Origin: Harmothoe impar
Lineage: Eukaryota > Annelida > Polychaeta > Phyllodocida > Polynoidae
Length of the DNA stretch: 64,000 nt
NCBI GenBank assembly: GCA_947462335.1
Contig: OX381713.1
Coordinates: 21,568,381 to 21,632,380, forward strand
Direction: 5' to 3'
The first letter of the stretch is position 1, and each line of letters begins with the position of its first letter. Shown one piece after another: positions 1-13,032 of the stretch. The position numbers and the translations under genes are program-made. Under the pieces are notes generated by a model that was not told the DNA's origin, searched no databases, and saw nothing but the letters and a program-made list of their open reading frames with translations.

Positions 1-3000
1 ACCAGGCTTCCCCCGGGTCATCCTTGTCTGGAACACTTGAAAGGATGTGGATTCGACCTGGGCACTGATAGTGAATTCACGGGTTTACTAGGAATCCCTC
101 AGTCACTGATGGGAAGAGGTGGTACGTTTCCTGTTCTGTACAAGGAAAGACTGGGGAGTTTCTTATGGATACTGGAGCTAGCCACTCCATGATCTCTAGG
201 AGATTCATCAGCTTATTGCCGAGCATGTGTGAGAACCTCACAATGAGGGTAAACGCCTGCACGGCTGATGGTACCAGAATGAGGACATTTGGGCGGACTT
301 TTCTGATAATCTCTGTGGCCGGGAAAGAATTTGTTTGGGCCCCGACCATAGCCGAGATTAAAGATGATGGTATTCTTGGTTTGGATTTTGCGGCGCTTTT
401 CGGTGCGACTTTGAATCCGAAAAGTGGGAAGTTGAGAATTGAATACCCGTATGATATGACCATACTCTGTAAGTTGAGAGTGATAAGTAGTGTCGCTAGT
501 GTGGCACAGACTGTGAAGATTCCCCCGGGAATGACCTGTGACGTGTTAGTCAGTTCAGGGAGGCTAATCCAGAGGGGATTAGCGGTAATCGAGCCGGATA
601 TGGCTGTATTATCCCGGAAGGGATTGGAATCTGCGGATACCCTAGTAGGGAATTCCAGATGGACAGTGACACCCATTTCCAACCCCGGAAACTCCACAGT
701 ATATCTTGAAAAGGGCACTGAAGTTGGGAAAGTGATACTTGCGGAGGCAGTCACCGGTAGCCAGCAAGATCTGAGGTTAGAAGAAGGAGGGGAGGAGGAA
801 TTGCATGAGGAGTTAACTAAGTTGTCAACAGGATCATCCATAACGGATGAGAATGACCAGGAAGCCCTGAGGGCTATGCTGAAGAGATGCAGGCAAGCCT
901 TTGCGGCCCCAGGGGAACCCCTGGGGAGAACTAATAAGGTGTTGCATGAAATTAAAACCGGGGATAACCCCGCTTTTAAGATTCCTTATAGGAGGCTGTC
1001 CCTCAAAAAGAAGATTGTAGCTGAGGAAGAGATAGCGAAAATGCTGAAGGATAATGTTATTGTTCCCAGCATGAGTCCTTGGTCCTCCCCTGTGTGTATG
1101 GTAACCAAGAAGGATGGTAGCATACGGTTCTGTATTGATTATCGGAAACTGAATGGGTTGACTAAGAAAAACTCCTATCCTCTCCCTAGGATAGATGAGA
1201 CGATTGATTCCCTGGGAGGGAATGAGTGGTTTTGTACACTGGACCTGCAGTCCGGGTATTGGCAAGTAGGCATGAAGCCTGAGGATATGGAGAAAACTGT
1301 GTTTTCCAGCCATATCGGTTTGTTTGAATATAAGGTAATGCCATTCGGGTTATGTCACCTTTGAAGCCATGATGGAGACGCTGTTAAGTGATTTATTATG
1401 GCGGAAATGTCTGGTTTACTTAGATGACGTAATAGTGTTTGGAAAAACCTTTGCGGGCTGTTTAAGCAATCTGGAGGAAGTCTTAAACCGAATCATGTCT
1501 AACGGTCTCAAATTGAAACCAAAGAAATGTAATCTGTTTTAAAAAGGATATTAACTACCTGGGGCGGATTATTTCCACCGAGGGGGTTAAGGCAGATCCG
1601 GAAAAGATCAGGAGTGTGACTGAATGGGAAGTACCAAGGGGTCCTAAAGATGTGCGATCCTTCCTAGGTTTCTGCTCATACTATAGGGATTTCCTGCCGG
1701 GGTATTCCCGAGTAGCCTATCCGATCCAGTGTTTGTCACACTGGACTCCCGGAAATAGGAAGGAAGAGTTCCCTTGGGGGAAGGAACAAGACGCAGCTTT
1801 CTTAGCAATAAAAAAGTTGTTTGTAGAAACACCGGTGTTAAAGTATCCCACCCCGGATGGTCATTTTATATTGGATACAGATGCTAGTAATGAGAGCATT
1901 GGGGCAGCCCTCAGTCAAGTCCAAGGCGGAGTGGAGGTTCCCATTGCCTTTGCTAGTAATACTATGAGTAAGACTCAGCGAAATTACTGTACCACAAAAA
2001 GGAAATTGTTGGCTGTGATAGTATATACTAAAAAGTTCAAACATTTTCTTTGGGGGTCAGATTTCACGTTGAGAACAGATCATTCCTCTTTGAAATGGTT
2101 ATTGAATTTCAAAGATGCAGAGGGAATGATTGGACGTTGGCTAGCACACCTTTCCGAGTTCGGTTTGGAGCAAAGTCAGATCCAGCATAGAGCTGGGGTA
2201 AAGCATGTAAATGCTGATGCACTCTCCCGACGTCCTATCAGGAAGTGTGAAAACACCAACTGTGATGACTGTGGTCAGCACCAGGCTGTCATAGCCGGAG
2301 CAAGGATTCCCTATGAGATCAAGGGAACTGGGGTTCTGGAGTGGTCCATGGAAACCATCTGGAAGTTCCAGGAAAAGGATCCTAACCTTAGCCGGTTGTT
2401 GGTATTGTTACCTAGGAAGATACGGCCCCCGCGGCCAGAGATTTCCCTGGAAAACCGGGAAATGAGAAGACTAATAGCTCAATGGGCGGAGTTAGAGGTC
2501 CAGAGCGGAATCATCTACCGGTGGAAGATTAATCCATCAGGTAGGAGAGTCCGGCAAGTGGTAATACCTTCTGGAATGAGGAGGGATATTATGTATTATT
2601 GCCATGGACACCTGACCAGTGGACATTTCGGGAAGAAACGTTCCCTGGAACGTCTGAGTAGGAGATACTACTGGCCAGGGATGAGTAGTGATCTGTTAAG
2701 ATGGATTGCTACTTGTCCGGATTGTTGTAAAAACAAGCCCGGACCTGGGATGGGTAAAATGCCCTTGTCCCAGGAGTTGTTTGGAGTGAGGTTTGCGCGA
2801 GTCGCCATAGATGTAATCAGTGGGTTTAAAACTACCCCTGAGGGCAATACTTGTATGATGGTCGTCACTGATTATTATACTAAGTATATGAGAGTGTTCC
2901 CATTGGCGGATCACAAGGCAGCAACCTGCGGGAAAGCTTTTGTGAAAGGTTGGGTATTGCATCTTGGGGTTCCCCTTATGATGCATAGTGACCAAGGTTG

Positions 3001-3506
3001 GGAATTTGAATCTGATCTTTGGCAGGAAATGTGTCACCGATTGGCGATTTGTAAAACGAGAACAAATCCCTACCGGCCACAAAGTGATGGAATGGTTGAG
3101 AGATTCAATCGTACATTGATTCAGGTGTTAAAATCCCTGGTAAATGATAAAATGGACAACTGGGATGAGCAGTGTGATTATGTGTGTCATGCATATAATA
3201 GCACTGTCCATTCTAGTACTTCCTGTTCCCTGAATCTGTTAGTTTTCGGGGAGGATTTGATCATGCCCGCTGACCTGGTATTTGGGGTGGTAGGAATGAA
3301 CCCGGAAACCCCCTGCCACGTCATGTTTGTGGAGTCATTAAGAGATCAATTCAAGTATGCTTATGAATTGGTGAGAACTGAATTACAGAAGAATGCCACC
3401 TGGCAGAAAACCGGCTATGATCTAAGCCTTAGGCCGAGATGGTTCAAAGTTGGTGATCAGGTGGTGAGGTTGCATGAGCCGTTATCGACTCTGAAACTTG
3501 CTAGTA

Positions 3507-4115
3507 CAGTGAAATCTCGTTATAAAGAGGACGGTTATAAGGAGCAGACCGTTATAAGGAGCAGATTTGCTTTGCCAGGATTTTTTCTATACATTTCTAT
3601 AGTAATAAAACCTCATTATAACAAGCATTTCTAGCCAAAAATCGTTTATAAGGAGCAGATTTTTTCAAGATTCAGTAAAATTCATCCCGTCCTATACAGG
3701 TGGGTAAGCACACAGGACTTCCCTTTGATTTCTGAGCCCCCCCCCTGCCACCTACCTACCCCTACACCCCGCCCTATACAGGTGGGTGAGCGAACAGGAC
3801 TTCCCTTTGATTTCTGAGCCCCCCCTGCCACCTACCTACCCCTACACCCCGCCCTATACAGGTTGGTGAGCACACAGGACTTCCCTTTGATTTCTGAGCC
3901 CCCCCCCTGCCACCTACATACCCCTACACCTCATCCTATACAGTTGGGTGAGCACCCAGGACTTCCCTTTGATATCTGAGTCCCCCCTACCGCCTACCTA
4001 ACCCCCCCCCCCCCCCCACAGAGGTATATATGACCAAAATCGGTTACAAGGAAAGTTGGTTATAACGAGCAAATTGGCCTTGCCAAAAGGTGCTCCTTAT
4101 AACGAGATTTTACTG
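3507..4115. mobile_element. MITE inserted in pol of element A, TA target site (Tc1/mariner-pogo type)
   Basis: The ends are near-perfect inverted repeats: the left end begins CAGTGAAATCTCGTTATAA and the right end is its complement with one change. TA dinucleotides at 3505-3506 and 4116-4117 flank it. Removing the insert with one TA restores alignment to the intact pol copies (tryptophan-aspartate-glycine-proline module), so the empty site is visible. No transposase is encoded. CAGT ends and TA duplication are typical of Tc1/mariner-pogo MITEs; the exact family is not recognised. Confidence 0.85.
3686..4018. repeat. Minisatellite of about four 80-82 bp units inside the MITE
   Basis: Units start near 3686, 3768, 3848 and 3929. 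Each carries CCTATACAGGTGGGTGAGC, then ACAGGACTTCCCTTTGAT, then a C-rich stretch. The last unit is most diverged and ends in a run of C. The array fills most of the MITE between its terminal inverted repeats. Confidence 0.85.
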
Positions 4116-4526
4116 TAATTGGGATGGCCCCTTTGTGGTTACTCGTATTGTGAGTGACAGTACTGTAGTGATCCGTTCATTACAAGGGAAGATGTATAAA
4201 TCTAATGTAGCTCGACTAAGAGAATGGAAGGGGAGAGATCTGTCCCTGGACTCTTATGAGCTGGAAGTTGATACTTTGATAGAGGAAAGTGAGCAGCGGA
4301 AATTAGTGAAGGAACCTCCCCGGAAACGCGGAAGGCCCCAACAAGATCGGGGAAGAAGGTGAATAATAAAGTCTCGCTGGCTGAAGGGAAAAGGACCCGG
4401 AAGGGTGTGGTTAAGGCTAAATCCACTCTGGAAAAGGTGTGTCCTAGAACCAGGTCTAATGTTGTGCCTAAAAACATAAGATGCAGTCCCCGGTTTCAAA
4501 CTAGGGAGGGTGTAACCTAAACAGGT

Positions 4527-4666
4527 ACACAACGAGTGTGGTGTCCTGTAATCGAATTAAATATTTTTATGTTGTAAACCGTTATGTGTGGAAGTAAATA
4601 CGGTCGGGATGATCGTGATAGTCCCCCTGTCAAGGATCCCTTGGGTGATGGACGGATAATCCGGTG
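4527..4666 (+). promoter_or_regulatory. Two conserved noncoding blocks after pol (element A)
   Basis: A 23-nt block at 4527-4549 begins ACACAACGAG and ends GTGTCCTGT. An 18-nt block, TGGACGGATAATCCGGTG, lies at 4649-4666. Both recur identically at the same place in elements B and C although the surrounding sequence has diverged. CGGAT/ATCCG forms a near-palindrome. The role is unknown; a signal for splicing, packaging or transcription of the third ORF is possible. Confidence 0.7.
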
Positions 4667-4771
4667 AATGTGCTTTATTATGCCATTCATATATATTTCA
4701 TTGATACTCTCGACGAGTTGACAGAGCGTAAGGATTAACACGTGGAATGAGGGTGCCTGTTTACAATTAGA

Positions 4772-4850
4772 CGCGCGGTTGACCTGATTCCAAGGAACTG
4801 GGTCACGGGGCGCGCGGGGTTGCGCATGAGCGGTGGCGTACCTTATATAA
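4772..4850 (+). promoter_or_regulatory. Probable internal promoter of ORF3 (element A), TATA type
   Basis: A TATATAA box lies at 4844-4850, about 145 bp upstream of the likely ORF3 start at 4994. TTGCGCATGAGC (4820-4831) resembles an NRF1 site. The facing motifs TGACCTGATT and GGGTCAC upstream are shared with elements B and C. Position and composition suggest a promoter separate from the LTR; this is an inference. Confidence 0.55.
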
Positions 4851-4993
4851 GGCGCGCGGCTCGACGGGAATCGCCAGTTGAGATTTTGAGAAGGTCCAGA
4901 GCAGACCGTGAGGGCTCTGACACGTGTAGTACACTAGAGGGGAGGTGGACCCCCTATAATTATCCATCGGACACTTTTCTTGAGTGTGAAGCC

Positions 4994-7900
4994 ATGTCCT
5001 CAGCAACACACCACCACGCGGTGGACCCTTCTCAGGAGGGCGACTCCGCTAGCGGAGGGAATTTGGTTGATACCCAACCCGACCTCGAGGACCAGGAATC
5101 TTTGGATTTCCTGGGCCAAGGGGAGATTATGGACGTGGACGGTGACTCCCAGTCGTCGTTACGCCCAGCGAACGTAGCCGCCAATTATTTGGAGGGCTTA
5201 GATATAAAGGCCATCAGTCCAGCGGACGGCCAAGTTGATACCAGCGAGACTGAGTATCAGGCAACGGGTACTGCGTACCATGGGGAGACACCGGTGGATG
5301 TGCAAGCAGCCCACCCATCTGTACCCCTGTTGGCAGGATTCATGTCCAATTATGATGGACGTGAAGTTGACCTGCATGAGGACGTGTTACGTCTGACGGC
5401 GGAGGGAGCACCCCGCCGGATTGACCCGCTTGTCAAGCAGGCGATCCTGCTCTTCCTGTTAGTGGAGGAGCAGGAAGAATTACCCCCGGACTGGTTTGTT
5501 TACTGGGAGGCCCTTCAAAAGGGATTGCTCGTATGCTACTGCCTACGACGAGCTGTGTTTGATCTGCATATAGCAGATATACAGCGGAGAATGCCGGCAC
5601 TCCCAATTCTATCCCTGGATCAGAATTGTGGAGTTGCCGGGATGATGTTGACAGGCGTCAACAGGTACCGGGCCCGTATCGGGAAGCTCCGCGAGTCGAA
5701 AACCCGGAAGGAGTACGAGATTGCTGCTGCCTCCGCACAGCATGTAGTCTCATATACTCTGGATGTAACTACTATTGAGCAGTACATGGATGCCCAAAAC
5801 GTCACCCGGGATATAGCTATAGCTAATATGGTGGACGAGGCGGTTCGTACAGTTCGAACCAGATCTTCCAGTACGGAAGAGAAGGCGCGCATTAAAGCGC
5901 TGAAAGCCACACCTAGGGGGCGCAGCAGTAAAGGTGAGAGGGGAGCCTCGAACCGGTCGAGCTCGGCTGATAGCAATCAGTCGGACGAGTTCGTCCAGGA
6001 GAGAGGGCGACAATCTCGCCGAAACGAAAAGGCAAGACTTGCTAACTTGCCTGATTCTGTGTTAACAGAAGGAGAACCGGAGTTACCTTCCGGGAACAGC
6101 CAGTCAGTACTCGGGCTGTGGTTTCAGTGGATGAGGCTATGGATACTTCCGAGGCCAATACTCCCTCAGCACCTTCCACGGGCGCTACAACGCCCGGACC
6201 GGCCATTTTGGCTGAAGTAACTGCCGTAGCTGGGGCAACTGCCGCGGTTGCCGCCGCGCTGGTTTTCAACCCAGCGCATATCAGCCTTCTCCGCAGTCCG
6301 TCACACTCGGACGAGGAAGAGGGAGAGGTTCCGGCTAATGCTGACAAACCCGGACACTACCAGGAAGATCCAATCCCGCCTAATGACGTGATGCGAAGGA
6401 TCTGGGCGAACGCGAATAATAAATTTCGCGTGTTCATTCCCAATTCCTGGGAACAGTGTCCAATTGGCCCAACCAACATTGGATGTCCACTCGCGACCAA
6501 CTGCAAAGGTCAGAGTGATGATGAGGATTGGATCCGGAATACACCCCGGGACCGTCCTCCGTCTGCGTTCTACCAGCAGTGGCTTGATCAATTACGGGTC
6601 TTGCCAGAAACCTACTACAGTAGGGAGCAGAAGGAAAAACTTCTTTTTGCAAGTACCCACTGGTATAATCAGCGGGAAAGGAACTGGTGTCCCTTCGCGC
6701 TCTGTGTAAACCCGATCGGCACTGAGAGAACCATCTTTGTAACAAAGCCACGGTTCTTGCTTCACCTCTGTGAAAATCACATGCACCACTGTGTGGTGTA
6801 TCATTGTGATATCACAGTAGGTCGTGAATCACAGTTATGTAACGGGTGTCTTGAACCCCGTAGAGGTGAGCTCATGCGCCACATGAAGGATTGCCATAAC
6901 ATGGGAATCAGTGTAGCTCGCAACCGTGTGAATGCGCTACATGATGCTGTCTGTGACCAGTACAAATCACTGACAGAGGATCAGAAAGCTAAAATCCGGC
7001 CAGCGACGCCATACTTCTGCGAAGTCGCAGATGGCAAGTTCAAGGCTCGGATAGCTAGAGTGGACGGACGCAATAAGTTCGCCATGAACGACGACGAGTA
7101 TGGCGTGTTATGTAGCAGCCATACTTCCCGGAGAGGTGCTGGTAATTTCCGGCAGCCGGAAGCTCGGGGTGGTGCCCGAGGGAGGAGCCGGTCTGGCCGA
7201 GACCGCTCCCGATCCTCCTCTCCAGAAAAGGAAAAGGAGGAACGCGGGTTCCACCTTGGAGGAACTAGATAATTCCTACTACGGGAACTATCAGGCCCCG
7301 GAAGGTCGCGAATACTATCGCGAGTATCCAGATCCATTGTATGTAGACCGAAAGGAGCGGAAACATGACTCCGGTGGACATACAACGGCCTCCCCCAGTA
7401 CGGAATACCGTACACGACGTCTGAGTAGTTCAGACAGTGCCAGTAGTCAACCCGACCACGGTGGTGCCCGGCCTAAGGAGAGCCCGGCTACGAGATCAAA
7501 GGCTTCACTACCTTTGATCTCAGTCTTTGATCTCAGTGGTGGCTCCTCGGGGTATTACCATCCCGAAGCCGGCGGCGGCTTCTAAAGCCCCGACAGTGGA
7601 TGTTAAATCAATGGTTCCGGCAACTCAGGAACCGGTTGTCATCCAGCCAGTCAAGGGTACGTCCCGCGCGGAAATTATCGGCGGCGTTAAGCTTAAATAC
7701 GTTCCGATAGTGAACTACTTTTCCCAGGAGGAAAAGGCGAGCTGCGAGATTGGACAGAAAGTCGTCACCGAGTTTCAGGAGTCCCAACGGCAGTTGGCGG
7801 TGGAATATTCCACCAGAATGTTAGGTCTGTTTACTCATGGCCTAAAGATCGCCCACCGTGACGAGAAAGCATTGATCACTGCTGGCAATGCTGAATACTT

Positions 7901-8110
7901 GGCGAAAAAGTCAAGGGAAGCTGGAGCAGGCCAAAGGAAAGCCGAGGCCGCATCTACTTCGTTTGCCAAGAGAACGAGAAGTTAGCCGGTAGGCTACAGG
8001 ATATAAACGTGAAGTTTCACAGGGTGTTCGGCATGTCATTCGATACATTGGATGGCACGTCTGAACACGCGCTTGCCTTAATAAGGGCAAAGGATGAGCC
8101 ATTAGGATAA
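4994..8110 (+). pseudogene. Decayed ORF3 of element A (zinc-finger accessory protein)
   Basis: The likely start is the ATG at 4994, downstream of the TATA box; an open frame also extends upstream without ATG. Reading shifts frame near 6105-6118, near 7200-7270, at 7512-7537 and again near 7950, and the last coding-like frame stops at 8108-8110. The third break is a 13-bp tandem duplication (CTTTGATCTCAGT twice). The segment 6460-6950 aligns with ORF3 of B and C: an acidic DDEDW motif, then two C2H2-like fingers. Finger 1 is CPFALC followed by a His pair; finger 2 is Cys residues followed by HMKDCH. An Arg/Ser-rich stretch follows, then a charged helical C-terminus. The family is not recognised. 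Confidence 0.75.
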
Positions 8111-9514
8111 AACCTAAAGAGGGCTCAGAGTCCATTTCTGTTCTATAGGAATAGGGGAAGGGACTTTTATAAGTTCCCGGTGGATTAAATGTTCTTTCAT
8201 TTAATCAGATGTCATAAAATTAATTTTTTTATGACGGGTTTCCTTTCTTCTGTAGGGAATGAGTAGCATCTTTTTAGATGCAATTTTTTAGCACACGAGG
8301 GACCTTCCGTGGAAGCTCTGGACTTACCTAACTACTCAACTCTCAACTAAAGCTGACCTGATGGAGAACCAGGACTCCATCAGGAAGCTATCAACCCAAC
8401 ATCCCTGAACTAACCTTTGGGATACGTTACCATGATGTTGTTCCTGATATTATTATGCTGTGTTTATAAACTGTTCCCGTCCATGGATTACTCACTAAAC
8501 AGACTATGCTCGTGGTTTCCAGCCTGATTATACTTACCTATATAATGAACATTCCTGGAAAGAGGACGGGATACCTACCTAGCTGTGTATATATGAACTT
8601 ACCTACGGGTGATATTTATCCAAGAAACAGTATTAAGAAGAGGAGAGCACCTAACTTATTCATCTATAAGAAGAGGAGAGCACCTTACTCATTCATCTAT
8701 TAGAAGCGGAGAGCACCTTGCCCACAACTAGATCACCAGTAAGCTGTATTTAATTATGAGGGTTTCCGGGTACACTGCCAGGTAACTCATTAAAACATAT
8801 TTAATATATATAATAAGTTATAGTATTGTGATACATATCACCCCAGGTGTTCTAATATGGTGTTCTTATACTTACCATATGAAACGGGTTTAACATTATG
8901 CTATATATGAAGATTGTATGATCTGATAAGCTAGGAAACGTGGCTACCCGTAAAAGTTTGTGTGAAGTCGTTAAGACTATGTGTAAATATTACATATACC
9001 ATTGTGTATTGTCGTGTGTGTCGACTCTGTTATATGTTGCGAGAGGTATTAAGGTCTCCGGTTATATGATCGGATTACCCAGCTCAAACAAAGGCTGTGG
9101 TTACTATTATCCATTGTGTGAATGTATTCATTAAAACACATACCAATGTAAGACGCTGGCGGTTGTGAGTCCTTATCAGGACTGATTTTTATTAACTTTT
9201 TCGTTACACTTAAATATAAATACACCCCATGCGCATTTTTTTAATAACCAAGTAAAACTTCATAAGGAAGTCATATCGAAATGTGTCAAGCCGTTCGATT
9301 GTATGTATGAAAATGTATTATGGTTGCTAGTACAGTGTAATGCCATATTTATATTGAGTTCAATGATCTCGCTTGTGTAGTTTGTCGTGATAATATGTTA
9401 CGCCCCCAGTTACTGTATAGACAATAACTGTAAAACGTTTGTCTAAAGTGTTTTCTATATATTAGGAAAACCGTACATATTCTTTACCACCTAGTTTTTG
9501 TCTAGGGGGGGTAG
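8111..9514 (+). other. 3' noncoding region of element A
   Basis: About 1.4 kb between the ORF3 remnant and the 3' LTR has no sustained frame. It is AT-rich, contains a short tandem repeat (8634-8718) and ends in a G-rich polypurine tract (9504-9514) directly before the LTR. B and C have about 0.88 kb at this place; I see no obvious primary sequence similarity to them. Confidence 0.7.
8634..8718. repeat. 33-bp tandem repeat, about 2.6 copies
   Basis: Units start at 8634, 8667 and 8700, each beginning with a variant of TAAGAAGAGGAGAGCACC and ending TTCATCTA. It sits in the 3' noncoding part of element A. Confidence 0.85.
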
Positions 9515-9988
9515 TGTAGGGGCATGATATTACATATTAATCTCATACACGGTATTTCCGGGTAACGTCTGTTTACTCGGCTTCTCTACCTGGAGCTAGT
9601 GCACACAGTTCCCCAGAGAGGGCGCAGGTCCTCTCCAGGTTACCGTGTGCCGCTCTCAGGTGGGCTGCCGACCCAACCACCTGGCCACGTGACCTAAGAG
9701 CCGGTGATTATATAAGACCCGTGTGTTTACCTGGAAGGCAGTCAGTGCAGGCCCGACTGACGATAGACTTCACTATGTCCAACCGTGCGGACAGCGTTGT
9801 ATACTAAGACTATACTGACCGTTTCCTATATCCATAGAGAAACCTGATTACCTGTGTGTATTGATTTTACACTGATCGTTCCCTTGTGAAGGAACCGAAG
9901 TTGTTTTTATAATAAAGACTGATATTCTCGCACCTGGAAACTGCCGTGATCGTTGTTCCTTAAACTAGAATAACTAGGAAACACCACA
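9515..9988 (+). repeat. 3' LTR of element A
   Basis: It starts TGTAGGGG directly after a G-rich polypurine tract and is judged to end ACCACA near 9988, giving TG...CA ends. A CACGTG E-box is at 9686-9691, a TATATAA box at 9709-9715 and AATAAA at 9911-9916, in U3-R-U5 order. The right boundary is less sure because the 5' LTR is outside the window and no target duplication can be tested. Confidence 0.75.
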
Positions 9989-12968
9989 CTATCTTAATTA
10001 AAGTCTTTTTTACAGTGCAGATTTAAACGTCTTTTTCTATTTTAAAATCACTGTTTGAAATCCATTAGTGTATGCAAAACAATCACCTCCTTGTCATATA
10101 AAAGTATAAAAGAAAGCATTTTCTATACATGTATTACCTTGAAATATTGTAATGTAGGATCTTTGTATAGACATATATGTGAGCAGGTGGGGGAAAACGC
10201 GCCTAGAACTTTTTTTTTTGTCATTATTATTGGATATAATGCATTTAGAGCTTATTTACCATTCTTATTTATACATTTCAACTCATGCTTGAGAAGCTTT
10301 TCTGACAAAACTTACAAAAAATTGATATTTTAGCTCCTGATATCTCATTTTAAAGATCCTGACACCAGCTTTAATTCCCAGCTCCCCCTCTGATAGTTGT
10401 TTTTGCCGGCCTGCTCACATCCCACCAAACAGAATGACACAAGTTAGAAACGTTTGTATTTCCCAGGAAAAGCACAAGCTGTATACACAAGATAGACAGG
10501 GAGATTCATGAGAATAATGAACCTTCCTTGTGACACGTTTAATGGTGATGTGTATTTCCTTGAGAAAATAGCCAGACATTCCACAAGTAGAATGAAGATG
10601 GATATTTCTCAAGGCTCACTACAAGAAATAAAGGGAATATGACACAAGGAAATGTCCAAAAACATTCCAAAAACGTTCTGAAATTCTCGAGTTATGGCAT
10701 GAGAATGGCACGAGTTCCGCTTGAGATTTTGTTTGCAGGGATATCTTGAATACAGAAAAGAAGTCTGATTTCTATTAGGTGTTTATTAATCCTGTAACAC
10801 TTCTCACATTGTCTTGCATGTAAATGTATTTGCCCATTTCTGTATTTACATCTTGTCTATCTTGTTCTTAAAAATCGCAGTTGCTTGGTATATGTATAAG
10901 ATAATAAAACCAATCTTGCATTTTGTGTATTTACAATTTGATCAGAGATACATTGGCTGTCATCTCATATAACATAAGAGAAGTGCATATTCACTCACTT
11001 CCAATACTATAGTATAGAGATAGTAGCACCCCTGTAACACATTGTATAACATTGTAACATCATCAACTTTTTTCTCTGGACAAGAAGGGCAACTATATAT
11101 GGTCCAGTTCTCCATGTTTTTGGTCTTGTGTAGTCATGAAGTTAAGTCATGTAGTAATGGGATAGTCATGACCTGCTATCATTATGCATGTTAAGTTACG
11201 GATTCTTTTTTTAAATTTAAGTCTCCAATCTCTCTACATTAATTTGTCGAGACCAGCATCCTCATTAATTCTGATGAAGCAATTAACCTGCTAGAACCTG
11301 ATAGCTTACTGAAAACTAAACGATCCTACATGATGAGTGGCCATGCTTACAGATATGAGTATGTTTCTAAATGTATAATTATACACATCCATGACGTGGC
11401 TATTGCAGAAAGTAACCCAGGCACCTTCACAGGGTACCTACACAGCTCGTCACGGGAACGTGCACAAGAACATCTTTCCAATCTTAAATTCGATTTATTC
11501 AAGATTATTTTAAGATATCCTACAGGAGACTGATGCCATTTAGTATACATGCTTAACACGAGGTGGCACCAACCGTTTTCTTTTCACCCTTATTTATTTA
11601 TTGTTTTGTGTTTAGAATCTTGAATTTAAGATTGTCATGTTTTTAAGTTTGCCATTTTAAGATTGGAAAGATTTTCTCGTCCACGTTCCCACAAGAGTGT
11701 GTCTACTTGTGCGCCTACACACCAGCACTGAATTTGTTAACAATTTGAGCTGGCCAGATTGGAACCAATCAGCATCAAGGAAACACTTGGAAAAAAATTA
11801 GCGGGTTAAATTAATACTCAATTCATTACCTTCATTTTTTTTCTACATCTCCATATTTGTGACTGTCCTCTAAGTATCTGGCCTTAACCCTGTGCACCAT
11901 CGGCTGTGTGATTTATTCCGTTATAACACTAGATTGATAAAAGAAGAGTGTTTGACACCTTCACTTAGAACTACAGCAGATCTAATTGTCATACATTAGG
12001 AGGGAAAGCAGTGAGGTACTATATTATGCATGGCTGTGCAATTTCAATAATGTAATTTCTCATACACATCTAATTTAAATCATATCCTCAGCCTAGTCCT
12101 TAAAAGGAATCGTCCAATCTATCTCATCAGATTCACCTAACCAGTTGAATCATCCAAAATGTAGGCTTGTAAGAAAGAAAATTGAAATTAGAATATACAT
12201 TACAATAGTGATTTACATATAATATTAGGTAGTTTCATCATTAGCATCATTTATCATTATAATACCTTTTGAACCACCACTTATCTTGTACTGGGTTTTG
12301 GGCTTTGTAGTACATCATGATGAACAAGTACGTTTTCTAGACTCTATAGTTTGATGACAAATCGAATTGTCCTTGGAATGTTCTGAATTCATAAATAGCT
12401 ATTTCCCCAGCCGATCTCTTTTTCTAGAAGCTACCTGGAATACCTTAATCTTTTAAAGTCAACTATTATGAAGAGAAATACCAACCATCTTTATTTGTTG
12501 GTGTGAACTGTTAATGACCATGAGATCATGTGGACGATGATATCAATATCACATTATATCCTTAGAAAAGGGCTGTATTATTGTATGAGACTAATACCCG
12601 ATACCATTATTTATATGTGAAAAATGCTACATGTGATCCAACTTCATACAGAATGATATGTCAATATTTAGCCTCAATGATATATTTTGACCCCATCTAT
12701 CAAATAAGGTTTTTCCTCAGAATATCCTTTTTTGCTACAGTATACTGTGAAAGCTAGGATAATTGTACATTGTCATATATGATATACACATAATGGGTTC
12801 ATTGATAGAAAGTATGAGCAAATAAATAAGTGCTGAAGAAAATATCACAGTTTGGTTTTGTTCGATCACAGTCAGTGCTGCTTTTGAAGCAGTTTGTTTT
12901 CCCAATCGCAGATCACAGCAAATCCTGCTACCTATTCAGTAGCTACATACCATTCCAATAATGAATAC
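9989..12968. other. Intergenic AT-rich stretch; no gene seen
   Basis: About 3 kb between element A and the 3' end of the glycylase gene. Open frames are short and low in coding character. The only structure seen is a foldback repeat at 11448-11693. Confidence 0.6.
11448..11693. repeat. Foldback (MITE-like) inverted repeat
   Basis: The left arm, about 11448-11490 (CACGGGAACGTGCACAAGAA...), is matched as a reverse complement by about 11652-11693. Both arms share ATCTTTCCAATCTTAAA. There is no coding capacity. Confidence 0.6.
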
Positions 12969-12974
12969 TTTATT
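12969..12974 (-). terminator. Candidate polyadenylation signal of the glycylase gene
   Basis: AATAAA on the minus strand, about 60 nt beyond the stop codon at 13033-13035. It is the first such hexamer downstream. A short 3' UTR is implied; cleavage-site data would decide. Confidence 0.45.
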
Positions 12975-13032
12975 TGATGAATACTCTTTACGTTTGTGTA
13001 CAACCTGGGTGGAGGCCCACCTTCCACTGGCT

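Larger units (their letters stand above)
1..4520 (+). pseudogene. pol: Broken pol of element A (protease, RT, RNase H, integrase)
   Basis: Domains appear in Ty3/gypsy order. The protease motif DTGAS is near 174. RT sequence runs from about 960 with the conserved SPWSSP and FCIDYRKLNG segments, and its YLDD box is near 1420. RNase H has LDTDAS near 1870. Integrase has an HHCC finger near 2600-2730, then an HSDQG segment near 2987 and a C-terminal WDGPF module resuming at 4117. Breaks seen by comparison with the intact copies: a frame change near 80-84, loss of about 11 nt at about 1354 just before the RT active site, one extra T near 1541, a 609-bp DNA-transposon insertion at 3507, and a frame change near 4360. 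The frame ends in a basic tail and a stop at 4518-4520, in the same context as the intact copies. Confidence 0.88.
1..9988 (+). mobile_element. Element A: partial, decayed Ty3/gypsy-type LTR retrotransposon with a third ORF
   Basis: The window opens inside pol, so the 5' LTR, primer site and gag lie outside it. What remains is pol (broken), the pol-ORF3 spacer, a frameshifted third ORF, about 1.4 kb of 3' noncoding sequence, a G-rich polypurine tract and a 3' LTR. Gene order matches the two complete elements downstream, and both ORFs are clearly homologous to theirs, but protein divergence is large and the LTR is similar only at its first bases (TGTAGGGG). It is therefore a sister family rather than a copy of the same family. 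Frameshifts, an indel and a nested transposon show it cannot encode working proteins. Confidence 0.9.
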
